A program made the translations under genes and the position numbers. The notes under the pieces are model-generated. The model was not told where the DNA came from. It ran no database searches and was given only the letters and a program-made list of their open reading frames with translations. Below are positions 21,688-33,938 of a DNA stretch of 64,000 bases, piece by piece (positions within the stretch are counted from its first letter, which is position 1; every line of letters starts with the position of its first letter). The stretch is taken from positions 14,570,001-14,634,000 of the forward strand of contig NC_079516.1 in the NCBI RefSeq assembly GCF_000801105.2, in the 5' to 3' direction. Source of the stretch: Raphanus sativus (lineage: Eukaryota; Streptophyta; Magnoliopsida; Brassicales; Brassicaceae).

Positions 21688-21986
21688 TAGCTAGGCCTGC
21701 GGTCATATAATCAAACCGTAAACAAACCAAATTTCATAAATAACCGACGAAAAATAGAAAACCAAATTAATCGAATCAAACCGAACCAAAAAAAAAAACG
21801 AAATACTGTATCCAGGGCTAACCGGAATGTTTCCAGGTCGTGTGACCCAACCCAACTTCCACTTAACCGGACCGGTTTGTCTGATCGAACCAGAAAAGAT
21901 TTCTTGCTTGTCCCTTTGTTCGTTCATAGGAAGGTTTCTTGCTCTGCTTTCTTGCTGAGTACAATACAAACGAGGAGAGCTCGCAA
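21688..21986 (+). promoter_or_regulatory. RBL11: Upstream region and 5' UTR of RBL11
   Basis: About 300 bp between the SINE and the RBL11 start. The 21,715-21,800 part has the AACCAAA/AACCGAACC composition of local hAT-like repeats. The rest is presumably the core promoter and leader. No clear TATA box is seen. An in-frame ATG lies at 21,939, upstream of the start I prefer. Confidence 0.4.
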
Positions 21987-23368
21987 ATGTCGCAGCTTCA
22001 CCTTCACCGCCTCTCCCTCCCACAATCTTCCACTCGTTTCACAACACCGCCTTCACCTCCCTCCCATCTCCGCCGCGCACCTCCGTCGCCGATTCCACTT
22101 ACCAACAACATCAAAAGCTTCACACTTTCCTCAACCTCCGAGCTCAATTCATCAAAAGCCTCAACCTTTCGCCCACCCACCTTCTCAAAATCTCGTATCG
22201 CTTGCAGGTTCAGCCAATCCGGTGAGCTTTTCAATCCCAAAAGAGTAGAAAAGTTACAACCTTAGAGTTTTGGGTTTTATTTTTTTTTATATTATTGTTC
22301 AGACATAACGCCACAGTTTGAGCTTAGTAAAGGAGGAGATAAACAGAAGCCACAAAAGAGAGCCAATGGCATATTCTGGATCATACTCATCAATCTTGGG
22401 ATATATGTAGCAGATCACTTCTTTCAGGTATTGTAGTTTTTGAAGATAGTAGTTTATTAATAAGCAGTCTTTTAACATTTGTTATCTACTTTTTATTCAA
22501 TTAGGTTCGCAGCATCAAGTCTCTCTATCTCTATCACAATTTTCCAGCCTGGTACCAGTTTGTCACTGCAACGTTCTGTCATGCTAGCTGGTGAGACCTC
22601 TATGCTCTCTTTGTTTTTTTTTTTCTCTCAGTCTGATGCTAAAACGTCCTGATTGTTCTTATTCTAGGAACCATCTCTCCAGCAACCTTTTCTTCCTCTA
22701 CATCTTTGGTGAGAGACTTCAAGATTGGACTCAATAGTTTATTTAATTTCATCTGTTAAAACCATTTCTCTTTTTGTTCTTTGTGGTTAAACAGGAAAGC
22801 TTGTTGAAGAAGAGGAAGGGAGCTTTGGTTTGTGGCTGTGTTACTTGTTCACTGGTGTTGGAGCTAACCTGGTTTCTTGGTTAGTTTTGCCGAGAAATGC
22901 TGTTTCCGTTGGAGCCTCTGGAGCTGTTTTTGGGTTGTTTGCTATTAGCGTCCTCGTCAAGGTACTATATCTCTCTCTCCTTGCTCCAGGTTCTTGTAAA
23001 TGATCAACCAGCTGGCATTTTCTATTGGTAGATGTCTTGGGATTGGAGGAAGATCCTTGAAGTTCTTATATTGGGTCAGTTCGTTATTGAGAGGGTAAGA
23101 GTCTTTCTTTCAACATGTAACTCAGTATGGTTACAACTGTTAAATGGGATGGTAATGTTTTAGCTTATTTTGATTCTATTAGGTAATGGAAGCAGCTCAG
23201 GCTTCAGCTGGAGTATCAGGAACTATATATGGTGGCTATTCTTTGCAGACTGTTAATCACATTGCGCATCTCTCTGGTGCTCTTGTCGGTGTTGTGTTGG
23301 TTTGGCTACTCAGCAAATTTCCCTCGGAAACTGTGGATCAAGAGGTTCAAAAGTCCTCCAAAAAGTGA
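21987..23368 (+). CDS. RBL11: Plastid rhomboid-like intramembrane protease RBL11
   Basis: Exons: 21987-22221, 22303-22427, 22505-22590, 22668-22708, 22795-22961, 23032-23094 and 23183-23368. All are GT-AG and in phase, giving 300 residues. The first 80 residues are rich in Ser, Pro and Arg with few acids, as in a chloroplast transit peptide. The rest is a multi-span rhomboid domain with FCHASWNHLSSNLFFL, the catalytic serine in VGASGAVFG (Ser204) and the catalytic histidine in HIAHLSGALVG (His268). The dyad is complete. It matches Arabidopsis RBL11 (At5g25752, recalled), an inner-envelope serine protease that cuts substrates within the membrane. The ATG at 21,987 matches the Arabidopsis start as I recall it. 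An in-frame ATG at 21,939 would add 16 residues. No defects seen. Confidence 0.95.
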
Positions 23369-24185
23369 TGAAATATAATCAGTGTAACATTACTATCTCA
23401 GGTACATAGTAGCTGTCAGATGAAGTTATAAGACTGATGAAGTTACTTGTATAAACTGAAAGACAGGCTCTAGTACAAGTTTATGTTTATACCAATTCTT
23501 TTGCAGCAGAATTTATATGCAATGGATTTGTTCATCTTTTAAGCACATGAGAAAGTTTTTTCTCACCGTGTGTGAGTCTGACAGAAACTGTACAATAGAT
23601 TTTATAAGATCATTCTGTTGTAATGTACACTTACTGAGTTCTCACAGTATCCACTACTCTGAGATTTCAACAGAACAAGAAAATATATTCTCTGCTTCAG
23701 CAAACCTAGTAAAAAAAGTAGGCATGGACACGAATCGAAGAATCGAACCGAAAAATAAGATATGGTTCGGATTCTATTAATTACCTGAGTAGATCCTATA
23801 TCTCTAAAACCCAAAAAATAGTCAGAAACTAGACTGATATATATCTGAATTTCTATAATATAGTTTATATACATTTAAATATTAATAATATTTCCTTCAT
23901 ATTCTCACAAGCCTCAAACCATCTCTCACTCTCCCTTCTCTGCAGTACCCACCCTCCCACACGTTTGCTCCATTTGGTTAATCCATTCTCCTTCATAATC
24001 TCCTTGATCATCTCCTTATCCACATGGCCAAGACGATCTATCTAGTGTTGTCTATGCTTCCTGTTACTATTATGTCTTGTATTTCCATTCTCAGCTTCAC
24101 GTAAGATTGTATTTTTGAGTTTTAAACAAATGAGCACCCAAATTCGCATTTGAATATTTAATACAGTACATATATATAACAACAA
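23369..24185. other. RBL11 3' flank and a decayed minus-strand coding-like fragment
   Basis: The first ~300 bp are presumably 3' UTR. At about 23,735-23,760 there is a CGAATCG/CGAACCG motif of the hAT-like repeats. On the minus strand about 24,055-23,925 reads RLGHVDKEMIKEIMKENGL followed by TKWSKRVGG, clearly protein-like but with stops around it. I cannot place the family; a transposon or gene relic is likely. Confidence 0.35.
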
Positions 24186-24190
24186 GCGGG

Positions 24191-24233
<43 letters not shown>

Positions 24234-24260
24234 GCGTGTTCGATCCACACGCTCACCGCA
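24186..24260 (+). tRNA. tRNA-Phe (GAA), with a 2-nt insertion in the T arm
   Basis: The sequence starts GCGGGGATAGCTCAG, has the anticodon loop CTGAAGA with GAA, and ends CTCACCGCA. It follows the standard plant tRNA-Phe closely, including the acceptor stem. The usual 73 nt is 75 here, because the T-arm 3' strand reads CCACACGC instead of CCACGC. The arm could still fold as GCGTGT/ACACGC with a 7-nt loop, but the conserved TTCGATC loop would be shifted by one position. The B-box GTTCGATCC is kept, so it may be transcribed. A short T run (TTTTATATTTTATTTTTC) follows. Whether it is a functional tRNA or a pseudogene is open. Confidence 0.85.
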
Positions 24261-25150
24261 ATTTTATATTTTATTTTTCTATTTCTTGTAATATGGAATA
24301 ACGTGTAACAACCATATTGTTGAATTGGTATTGTCCTAGTCTGCTAAACGTAGAAACTAACCCACTCCATATTAATTATAAGCTTTTAACTTTCATTTTA
24401 ATCCATTAAAGATAAGACTGGTTTCTTATTACCATCCGCAAACATGGCTTTTGCGATTGGTAACGGTTGACAATGTTTCAAATAATTATATAAATCACTA
24501 TAAATTGTTTCAACTGTTCCAAAATTCTTAAAATTAAAAACATTAGCCTTAGTAGTTGCGGACGGTTGCATGTGGATAAATAAATATAAAACTAAAATTT
24601 TAAAATATTTTAAATTTTAATAAAAATTAAAAATGGAAATATTATAAAGAAAAATATATATTTTAAAAAATATAATTTAAATTCACAAACAATATCATAA
24701 TTTTTTATAAAAACTTTAAACTAGCTATTCATTATAATTTTTTAAAAAGTTAATTTACATACATATACAAAGATATACACATATAAAATGAATCAAAATA
24801 TTCTTTTAAATTTTTTTAATATAAATCTTCAAAAAAATTATTAAAGTTTTAACTTTCAACTAATTAAATAAATAAACATTATATTATAATTAATCATATT
24901 ATATTAATAATTATTATATTTTATCAAAATAGTATGATTTTATATAATATATTTATATTGATAATTTATTATTATTAAACTACTACAAGATCTCAAAATC
25001 AACTAGTCACAAATATCTCGTGAACGCAACTATTTTTAAACGTTGTGTCAGTCATAAAAAAACAACTAAACAAGGTTTAAAACCGCGACCATCCGCATCT
25101 GCAAACTCTCGCAATCGCAACCGTTGATCCTAAGTTATTGACCCTAAGTT
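24261..25150. other. AT-rich DNA with hAT-like GC motifs
   Basis: No gene. The motifs ACCATCCGCAAAC (about 24,431), TTGCGGACGGTTGC (about 24,556) and GCAATCGCAACCGTTG (about 25,111) are the kind found in Brassicaceae hAT-type MITEs, in opposite orientations near both ends of about 700 AT-rich bases. I cannot define clean terminal repeats. Confidence 0.35.
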
Positions 25151-25839
25151 TAGGGATGGGCGTTCGGGTACCCATTCGGGTTTTGGTTCAGTTCATTCGG
25201 GTTTCGGGTTTTCGAGGTCAAAGATTTCATCCCCATTCGGATATTTCTAAATTTCGGTTCGGGTTCGGTTCGGGTTCGGTTCGGATCTTGCGGGTTCGGT
25301 TCGGGTTCGGATAACCCATTTAAAATGTTTTTAAATTTTCAAAATTCATTATCTACTTTAAATTTTCAAAATCTATAAGAAAGATAATATATTACATATA
25401 AATTTTCATAACATATATGTCAAAATACCTTAATTTAACATATAAATTGGTTTTCTTTGAATATTTGGATAAAAAATCAATAGATATATAACTATTTTGG
25501 TGTTTTCAGTATACTTTAGCTATTTTAAACATTCACTTTTGACTATTTATATATGTTTTCCGAGTATTTTGGAAAACTTAAAGGTATCTTATATATTTTT
25601 AATATTTTTAATATACATTATATATAAAAACAATGTATATATTTAAGTATATAAATTTATTTCGGATACATTCGGGTACCCAAAATATTTCGGTTCGGAT
25701 CGGGTTCGATTTCGGTTATTTAAATACCGAAACTTTGAACCCGTTCGGATATTTAATCAATTTTGGTTCGGGTTCGGTGCTACTTTTTCGGATCGGGTTC
25801 GGTTAGGTTTTTCGGGTTCGGATTTTTTGCCCAGCCCTA
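25151..25839. mobile_element. hAT-like non-autonomous element rich in GGGTTCGG
   Basis: The ends TAGGGATGGGC and GCCCAGCCCTA form an inverted repeat matching at 10 of 11 bases. The perfect 8-bp direct repeat CCTAAGTT flanks it (25,143-25,150 and 25,840-25,847), the length expected for hAT. Subterminal DNA is packed with GGGTTCGG and CGGATATTT motifs in direct orientation at the left and right, around an AT-rich centre. No transposase. Confidence 0.75.
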
Positions 25840-26851
25840 CCTAAGTTATTGAGGATAGTATCTTCTTAATGTTTTAGGCATTAAAAACGACTAAGATTTT
25901 TTAGAGATTTTTTTAGTTACTTTTTAGAGAAATATACATAGAAAAGAAATTAAGAACATGCGAAAGTTACGTGTTGTTCAAATCTATTATATTAAAAGAG
26001 AAGTCATGACTTCTCATCTATGTGTGATATTTAATAAAATGGACCCTTACGAGAAATCACAACTTATTCATTCATTAATAATATAGATAGATATATTTGT
26101 TTCCTTAATATATTATAAATAGATATTTCTAGATTTTCTCTTAATTACATCCAAATAAAATCTTTTCAAATCTATTTATTTACTATATAAATATATATTC
26201 ATATTTATTTAAAATATTAATGTTATAATTCGTCTTTCACTTTACAAATCTTTTAAATATTTAATTAATTTCGTAATTAATAATAGACTAGATGTATATT
26301 TTATTTTTATTAAAATAAACATTTTAAGTATCTAATTAATTTTGTAATTATATTAAACCCATGTACAATTTTGTATTATTTTGTGATATAAATTTATATA
26401 ATTTTTTTCAATTAAATCTTTGATCTCTTTTTTTTTGGCATCAAAAGGCTATTAAATCTTTGATCTCTAACAATTAAGATTTGTTAATATTTGTATCACA
26501 TGATTGAAAAATATGTCATCTATATGAACAATAGGTCTACAAATGCTATTTTAAAAATGTATTCAGTTTCTATTTTAAGTGATATTTTAAATGTTATTAA
26601 ATATAATAGATGGTTTTATTTCATATTTCGATAATAGAAGTATATGACTGTTTCGTTTACAAAAATATAATCAAGTTTATTTTATATAAACAATATTCAT
26701 ATACTATTCATTAATGTGATTGTTTCGTATCTTTTATCTTGTGCAATTTTGAAAATGCAATAGATATTACACCAAATTTTGTCATTAGCATAAACTACTT
26801 GTATTCAGTCAAATATTTAAATCATACAAATAATTTGATTAACATATATAT

Positions 26852-28436
26852 CACTACAAAAAAAACATTGTTTAACATCATTTATTTTAAATTTTTGCAT
26901 TACTTATAAATGATGTAAAAGAATTTTGCATCACTTAAATAAATGACTCTGAAAGTGGTGATGCAAAGAATTTGCATCATTTTATTAATAACTGATGTGA
27001 AAAAACAAATATTGAAATCAGTTAATTTAACTGATTTTAGTATGTATCAATTGTAAAAAAAATGATTCTACCGATTACATCAATTGTTTAAATGATGTTT
27101 ATATTAGTATCAGTTACAATAATTGATTTTAATTAATTATATTCTTATTAATAATTAAATTTAAATTAACATCGACTTTTAAAAAAAAAATCTTTATAAT
27201 CACTAATTTAAAAATGATCGTTTACACAGTATTTCTTTAAACAAAAAATATTTTTATTAATAATTTCTTTTTCTGTGACAATACAATCTAACGAAAAAGA
27301 AAAATAATAGAAAGAAACTTGAAGATAAATTTGTAGAGAAAAAGGACTAAAAAAGATAAACATAATTGGTCATGAAAATTTCTTCAATTGAGGCTCTTCA
27401 TCTTTCTTTTCTTTTTGTTCTTCCTTGGTGGCATGAAGACTTCCTCAGACTTCTACTCTTCCTCCATATTTGAGATTAATGTTGTATCTTCTCGTATCTC
27501 TGGACAATTTCCAAAGATTTTTAAGCCATACCCATAGAAAGTCATATATAAATTTTGTAATTTTTTCTAAACTTTAAAAGTTGAAGAACTGGAAAAGAAA
27601 AAAAATGATACCTCTCATAAACTTCCATATCCTTCCTAAGAAGAAACCAAATCGCCATCGTAATGACTCATAAGTGCTTGATTCTTCTTGTTCTGAGTCA
27701 AATGACTTTCTAAACATAAATGTTAAACTGATAAAAGAAAACCAGAGAGCAATAGGAAGAGGACGATGAAAATATTAGTTACTGAAATAGAAGAATATGC
27801 CTTGTTTTATTGGGTGAAACAGTTATATGAGGACATGACCAATCAAATAAAAGCAAAAAAGAAAATTAAACACTCAACATTCTTAAGGATCGTGATCTAT
27901 TTCTTTTGTTGTTTATACTATTTTCTTAGCTATATTGGTTCTAGTAGTTGTGATAGTGGTTCCTTTTTTCTGGGATTTTACATATTTGCGTACACTGTTT
28001 TATCGATGTTGGTTATGGTTATCTTTATATTAACTCAAATGTTTAATTGATGCAAATAAAAACTAAAACCATCATTTTTATTAAACTGATGTTAAGGAGA
28101 AAATATAGTTATATAATTTTAGTTAGCATCAATTTTCTATTGATGTAAATTATATATCATTTTAGTAAGTGATGTCAACAAAAACAATAAATACATCATT
28201 TATTTAATTGATATAACTTTATATCATAGTATCATTTTTGGTAAAGTGATACAAAGTAGTAAAAAAGAAAATCATTTTATTGAATTGATGCAAAATAAAT
28301 TAATAAAAATATCACTTGTTATAAATGATGCTAATTTATATTTATTTGTCTCAATTATAAATAAGTGATTTAAAATAAAATCATTTAATTATGTGATACA
28401 ATTTAAGTGATTTAATTCACCTCTTTTTTGTGGTGA
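26852..28436. mobile_element. CACTA-like (En/Spm-type) non-autonomous element nested in the Helitron
   Basis: The left end CACTACAAAAAAAACATTG and the right end, reversed CACCACAAAAAAGAGGTG, are imperfect terminal inverted repeats starting CAC. Many subterminal motifs of the form TTGCATCA and TGATGCAAA occur in both orientations near both ends, as in En/Spm elements. The 3-bp duplication TAT is compatible on both sides if the right edge is 28,436. The middle (about 27,370-28,050) is less repetitive and contains a 94-codon open frame. No transposase recognised. Confidence 0.65.
27766..28050 (+). other. Small open reading frame inside the CACTA-like element, unknown
   Basis: 94 codons from ATG to TGA. 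The N-terminal half is charged (KAKKKIKH) and the C-terminal half is strongly hydrophobic, with one or two possible membrane segments (IYFFCCLYYFLSYI and FYIFAYTVLSMLVMVIFI). I know no family. It may be captured host sequence or chance in AT-rich DNA. Confidence 0.2.
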
Positions 28437-28873
28437 TATGATCAAAACCTAAAATACAAGTATACTTTTAAGGAAATTAATATCTAAGTTAATATTAATT
28501 TGAATGGATTTTATCGTAAATATTAAAAAATGTAATATTTTAATTAGTGTTCATGTTTTAATAAGAGAGATATCACTAATAATTTGAAACAAAAATAAAT
28601 AAGTTACTACATGCAAACTATAAAATTGTTATATTTGACAATGCTATAAAACTATTAATAAATTGATAAATATTAAAATTATATATCACTAATATAAATT
28701 AGATAATTACATATATAAAAATGAAAATAATTTACATGCACGGTTGTGCGGGTGCAGATCTAGTTAATCTATTAAAAAATATGTTAGAGACAATTGATCC
28801 AGTGCACAAAAAAAACAATTGACTCTAGTTCAAAAAAAAAAACAATTGACCAAAAAAATATGTTAGAAACACA

Positions 28874-29156
28874 CAGGGCCCGGCTCAAACACTATCAAAG
28901 TCTCAAAGATCCTTGAGCAAACAAAAAATTTACACCTTATATTGCCAAAAAAAATTAGGTCATATATAATGATTAATTTTTAATATTCTTAAGTTATTTG
29001 CATGTTTTTGAATTTTTGATTAAATTTGTGTACTCACATTTTATAATACTACATAAATTTAAATTTAGTACAATATATATAAAAAAAATCAAAAACAAAA
29101 TTGGAGTGGATTCCAGAGCAATCGTACTGACCAGCCCCCATACTAAGCCGACCCTG
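28874..29156. mobile_element. hAT-type MITE, 283 bp
   Basis: The ends CAGGGCCCGGCTC and, reversed, CAGGGTCGGCTTAG form terminal inverted repeats. The 8-bp flanks GAAACACA (28,866-28,873) and AAAACACA (29,157-29,164) differ at one base. The interior is AT-rich and non-coding. Confidence 0.75.
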
Positions 29157-29164
29157 AAAACACA

Positions 29165-31300
29165 ACAACAATAAATAATGGATACCTAATCTGATATAGT
29201 CATTACATTCACTCTCAGTTGATATCGAATTGTAGATTTACCAATGTTGATTGACATGGAATCAGATTCAATATAGTTTTGAGTTTGTTATGTTTTGATT
29301 TTATAATCAAATTTGGTTTGAAATGGGTTATAGAAGAACTATTATATCGAATGGGTTTTAGAAATATCATATCCTTTACAAGTTGGGATTTAAAATAATA
29401 TATATATATATTTATGGAATATAGATCAATATAAAAAATTACAATTAATTAAAATCAGCGTAGAACAATGAACATCAAATCTTCATGTTATTTCTTCTGA
29501 TAATTGCTTAAAAATTGGGTTAAAATACTTGCAATAGTTGCATTTTATTCAATCGATTCCATCAAACGAGACCTAATAATTATAAGCGTTTTTAAAGATG
29601 TATTTTTGTCAAAGAAATATAGAGATTGAAACATTTAACGGATTCCAATGTATTAAAACATTTCAAAAAAATCAAATGGAGGATGAGTGTGATCTGGTAA
29701 TCACCCACTTAAAAATATATACATAACTGGTTGATTAAAACAAAACTAATAATTATAGACATAACAGTGTAATCCTTTTAATCTCTTGGCAAGAGCATAC
29801 TGGCCGATCGCTTAAGCCCCAACGATGCGACGCTCCAATACTATATGTACGTAACCATCATCTTTATTTTGTCAAAACTATTCTCAGTATTATAGTATTA
29901 TACATATTGACATCACACTACACTATATATTTCATTTGACTAGACGCTAACTATTGTTTATGGACGTGGATACATATATATATAGTCGTACATGCAGACG
30001 AAGGACTTTTGACACATCATCTTCTACTTATGACAATGGCTCCAATCAAGTTATTGTCCAGTATCTAATTCTAGAATGTGCGTACGTCCATATATATTAT
30101 TGATATTAGGTCAATAACCATTTTGGGTTATGTTAAAAAGACGAAAAATATACAGTACAAAACAAACAGAAAGACAAATATATATATATATATATATAAA
30201 ATATACAGTACTTTAAGGATTGACACCGATTTGATATTTAACTCTTTACTCGATTTCATGGGATTCTATATTTGTAAGATAGAAAAAATATATAACATGC
30301 TTCCACATATGTTTTTGAATATTTTTCCCATCTACAAAAAATATGTCATGTACTTCATTTTACACCATATGACATGTCATATTGCCGTTTTTATTCCAGA
30401 TGTGGCTACTTAACATTGAACTAGTGGTAAAACGTTGCAAGGACGTGAACTGGACAAACTAGGTCCAATGCAGATGCAGTTGGTATATAGTGCCATGAGT
30501 CCTGACCAGTTTCATCCGAGGCATACGAGGTTCAACATGCATGGAGAAAATGTGATGATACGCCATGAACCCTGACTAGACAACGTGCATTGAAGTTGTT
30601 CTTAGTGAAAGTCGAATTTTATGGGAGTAATTTTACACTGCGCCATTCATTCAAGACCGTCTAATAGCACGTGGAAGTGGAGCGGTCGAACAGGATCCGA
30701 GTTGAAAAATAAAAGAAATTTTAAAAAAATTTGAAAATAAATATATAACATAATATAAAAAAACTTTTAGACATAATATTAAATTTAGAGCTGATAATTT
30801 CAAAAAAAAAATATATTGACTATATATAAAAAAGCTGTAAATCTAAAATTATTCAGTTACATCGTTAAATATACTATTAATATTTTTTTAACAGTTTCCA
30901 CAAATAATTCAGAGACGGCTCTGGCACCATTTTTAAGGAATGCATGCATGATGGAATGTCAATGCACGTTGAGTAGTCTGCATATTAAATTTCATTAGAT
31001 CTAAAATATGACATTGTTTTGCCTCATTAAGTGAGAATAAATAGTATATATCGATTATCTAGTCGATACCGGAAAAAATACATTTAATGCCAAAGAATAG
31101 ATCTTTTATTATTGAACTGCCGTGTAATCGGATTGCAAATAATCAAGTAAAATAACTTTATTCTCAGCTACACGCAAACCATGACAAACAGATTTACATT
31201 GAACCCAGAGTTAATCGTCACCACTAGATTATTACTGCTTAATTGTATATATATATTAATAGTCACCACCGGATTATTACTGCTTAATTGTAAATATATA
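29165..31300. other. Intergenic DNA without recognised genes
   Basis: AT-rich. Short unique-looking patches (about 29,780-29,860 and 30,420-30,690) are less AT-rich but show no conserved frame. The open frames at 30,078-30,413 and 30,816-30,998 are low-complexity and unlike known proteins. The phrase GCCATGA(G/A)(T/C)CCTGACTAG-like occurs twice (about 30,491 and 30,563). Confidence 0.5.
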
Positions 31301-31330
31301 CTAGAATTGAACCCGCACGTTCGTGCGGAT
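31301..31330 (-). mobile_element. Helitron 3' terminus (minus strand)
   Basis: On the minus strand the hairpin CCGCACGAACGTGCGG is followed by GTTCAATT and CTAG, then T. This is a textbook Helitron 3' end. The body would extend to the right. A minus-strand 5'-like TCTATCTTATTATATAAAGC near 37,695 is a candidate start, but other insertions lie between, so the full span is not claimed. Confidence 0.65.
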
Positions 31331-33938
31331 AAGTATTAGTTTTTAAAATAATATTTAAAATAGAAAATAAATTATGATTTATGTAACCAAATATTATTTC
31401 GAAAATAATATATATCGGAAATTTATTTTGGATAAAAATGTACTAATCATATATGCACCACATATTTTTATTTATTTATTTAAATTGCAGTATTCTATTA
31501 ATAGTTTTTATAAACATTATTTTTATATGAATTATTCCTAATTTTTTAGTTGTATTCTAAAAAAAAAATTATGTACTAAATAAAATTAGTTAATATTATA
31601 TTTGAAAATATTTTTTATTTAATGTATTATATCTTAGTTTTCTGTTGTATTTACTATAAAATGAAATGTATAATGATACAACAAATAAATTATTATCTTT
31701 TTTGTTATATAAAATTTTAATATGATAACTTTTAAAAGAACTGGGCTATAATAAATTTCAAAATTATTACCCAAAAATACATACAGGCCTAGATTAAATA
31801 TGGTAAAATATAAAAAAAATAATTGCGTAATAAAAATTGATTAGATTTTTACCAGAAATGTTATTGTTTGGATCTATATTACCTTTTATTAGGAAAATAT
31901 TATATCATACATGCATAAATTTAGGATATACTGTTAAATTTAGTTAATGGTCTAACATAGACTTTTTTATGGTAGATAAAATTAGGACTCTATTTTAATA
32001 TAGTTGATATTGTATTTATTTTATTATATACAAATATTATCAGTAGACCACCACCGCTTAAATTTTAGAATAGTTAGTATAGTTGTAAGCATTCTTATTT
32101 AATTAAACCTATAGTGTTGGTTGCTATAAAACAAAAACAATAAACTATGTATATGTCGATATAGTATAGTTAAATGTTGTTTTTCTTTCTTTTTTAAACT
32201 TAAGTTTGTTTTGTACTCCTAAATGGGAATGACTCTATCGAATAGATTCAGCATTATGTGCTTGCATGATAACTGATGGAACATAAAGTCTAAAGTAGAC
32301 TGTCTTTACCCATTATGTTTATAAAAATTGGAAAAAAATAATCCATCTTAGATTTAAAATATGCAGAAATAGTTACTTTTAAGTTATGCATTGATGTTGA
32401 TTTTATTAAAAAAGTTATTAATAAAATCATCTCTCATATTAAATTGACAATCTACAAACTAATAATAAGAAATAAGTTTCGATTAGAGCTGATATAAAAT
32501 ATGACACAATTTGATAAAATAATAAGATAATATTTTTTAAAAACAATTATGTAAAAATATTCTCCCAATATATAAATAAATTAATAATTAAACTATATAT
32601 AAAATTATATACATATCAATTATATGATTGAATAGCTTATTTTTTATTCGCAGTGAAGTTTATCTTTTATTTTCTTATTATTTTTAAACATGATGTTATT
32701 TTGTCATATTACAATTAACATGCGTTTATATTTACAGTAAATATTTCTATATATCAAATAATCAAATAAGAACAATATAAAATTTTTATCTATAAAATTT
32801 AATCAATATACAGTAAAATAAAGTATTATCTATATAAACATAATTTAAAATATATAAATTCAGAAAAGGAAATTTCTGTAAAGTAATAAAATATCAAAGT
32901 CTTAACATTATTCATTTGTTGAGGTTTCTAACTGTATGTAGAATATTCCGACACAAAATTTACCAAATATAGAAAAGTTGTATTCATCTGAGAGTTTTAG
33001 GTGATTTATATTAAAATGTAAAATTCACTGTTATTTAAACATAAATTCTAAAAAATTATTTAAACTTCACTGTTACTGAACTTGATATTATTAAAGTATT
33101 TTGAAACCCATTGTTATTGAAATATTTTAAGTTGTTAAATTTAAAAAAATTTAAGTGATTTTAAGATGTTTATGTACTCAGGTCTCATGGTTTTATGTGA
33201 TATTCTAAAGTAATTCAACAAAAATCACTTTAAACTCACAATTCATTGAAATTATCTAAAATTTCATTATAAATCAAACCAACTCAAATTTTAGATCCAA
33301 TACACCCCTAAAAATTCACAAAAAGTGCTTAAAAATCTTATAACTCATGGTAATATGTACCCAATCTTTAAGACTGGATGGCGTGGAGGACAGACGGCAA
33401 CTACGCTATATTATTAGGCCATCTACGCCTTAAACGTGTATATAATAATGATTAATTCTGGACATTGTAAAAGCTTATATTGAAGGTATACAATTTTCCA
33501 CAACAAAAAGTAACTTGACGAATATACAATATGTAAATATATATTCTCTATTCCAGAACGAGAGTTTTAAGATTACGATATATCTATCGAATACAACACC
33601 ACATTTAGCAGATAATTATTAAACAAACAGTCTTCTAACTTAAAATCAATTGGTGATAAAATTAATGACTAAAAACTAATTGATGATAAAAAATAACTCA
33701 TTTATCTTATAATTTTTTTATAATCTTTTTCAATTACTGATAATTACTGATGTAAAATATTTTGTGTCTTTACGCTTTTTAAAATGATGGCTCTTTAAAA
33801 ATTAAAATCGAAATGCTCGGACAAAGATCAATATGCTAACTTTGGGCATCAAATTAGACTGTTTTGATCGGATTATGATACTATGTTAAGTTAGATATGC
33901 TTCTAACTTAAACTCAATTGATGATAAAAATAATGATA
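31331..33938. other. AT-rich intergenic or Helitron-body DNA
   Basis: No gene, RNA or other transposon end identified. A short direct repeat (TTCTAACTTAAA(A/C)TCAATTG with following GATGATAAAA-like sequence) occurs at about 33,633 and 33,901. Confidence 0.45.

Larger units (their letters stand above)
25983..28763 (+). mobile_element. Non-autonomous Helitron interrupted by a CACTA-like element
   Basis: The 5' end TCTATTATATTAAAAGAG is typical of Arabidopsis-type Helitrons and is preceded by A. The 3' end has a short GC hairpin (TGCACGGTTGTGCGGGTGCA) eight or so bases before CTAG (28,760-28,763) and is followed by T. This gives the A/T insertion signature without target duplication. No Rep/helicase is present. 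Removing the nested 26,852-28,436 insert leaves about 1.2 kb, a usual size for such elements. Confidence 0.8.
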
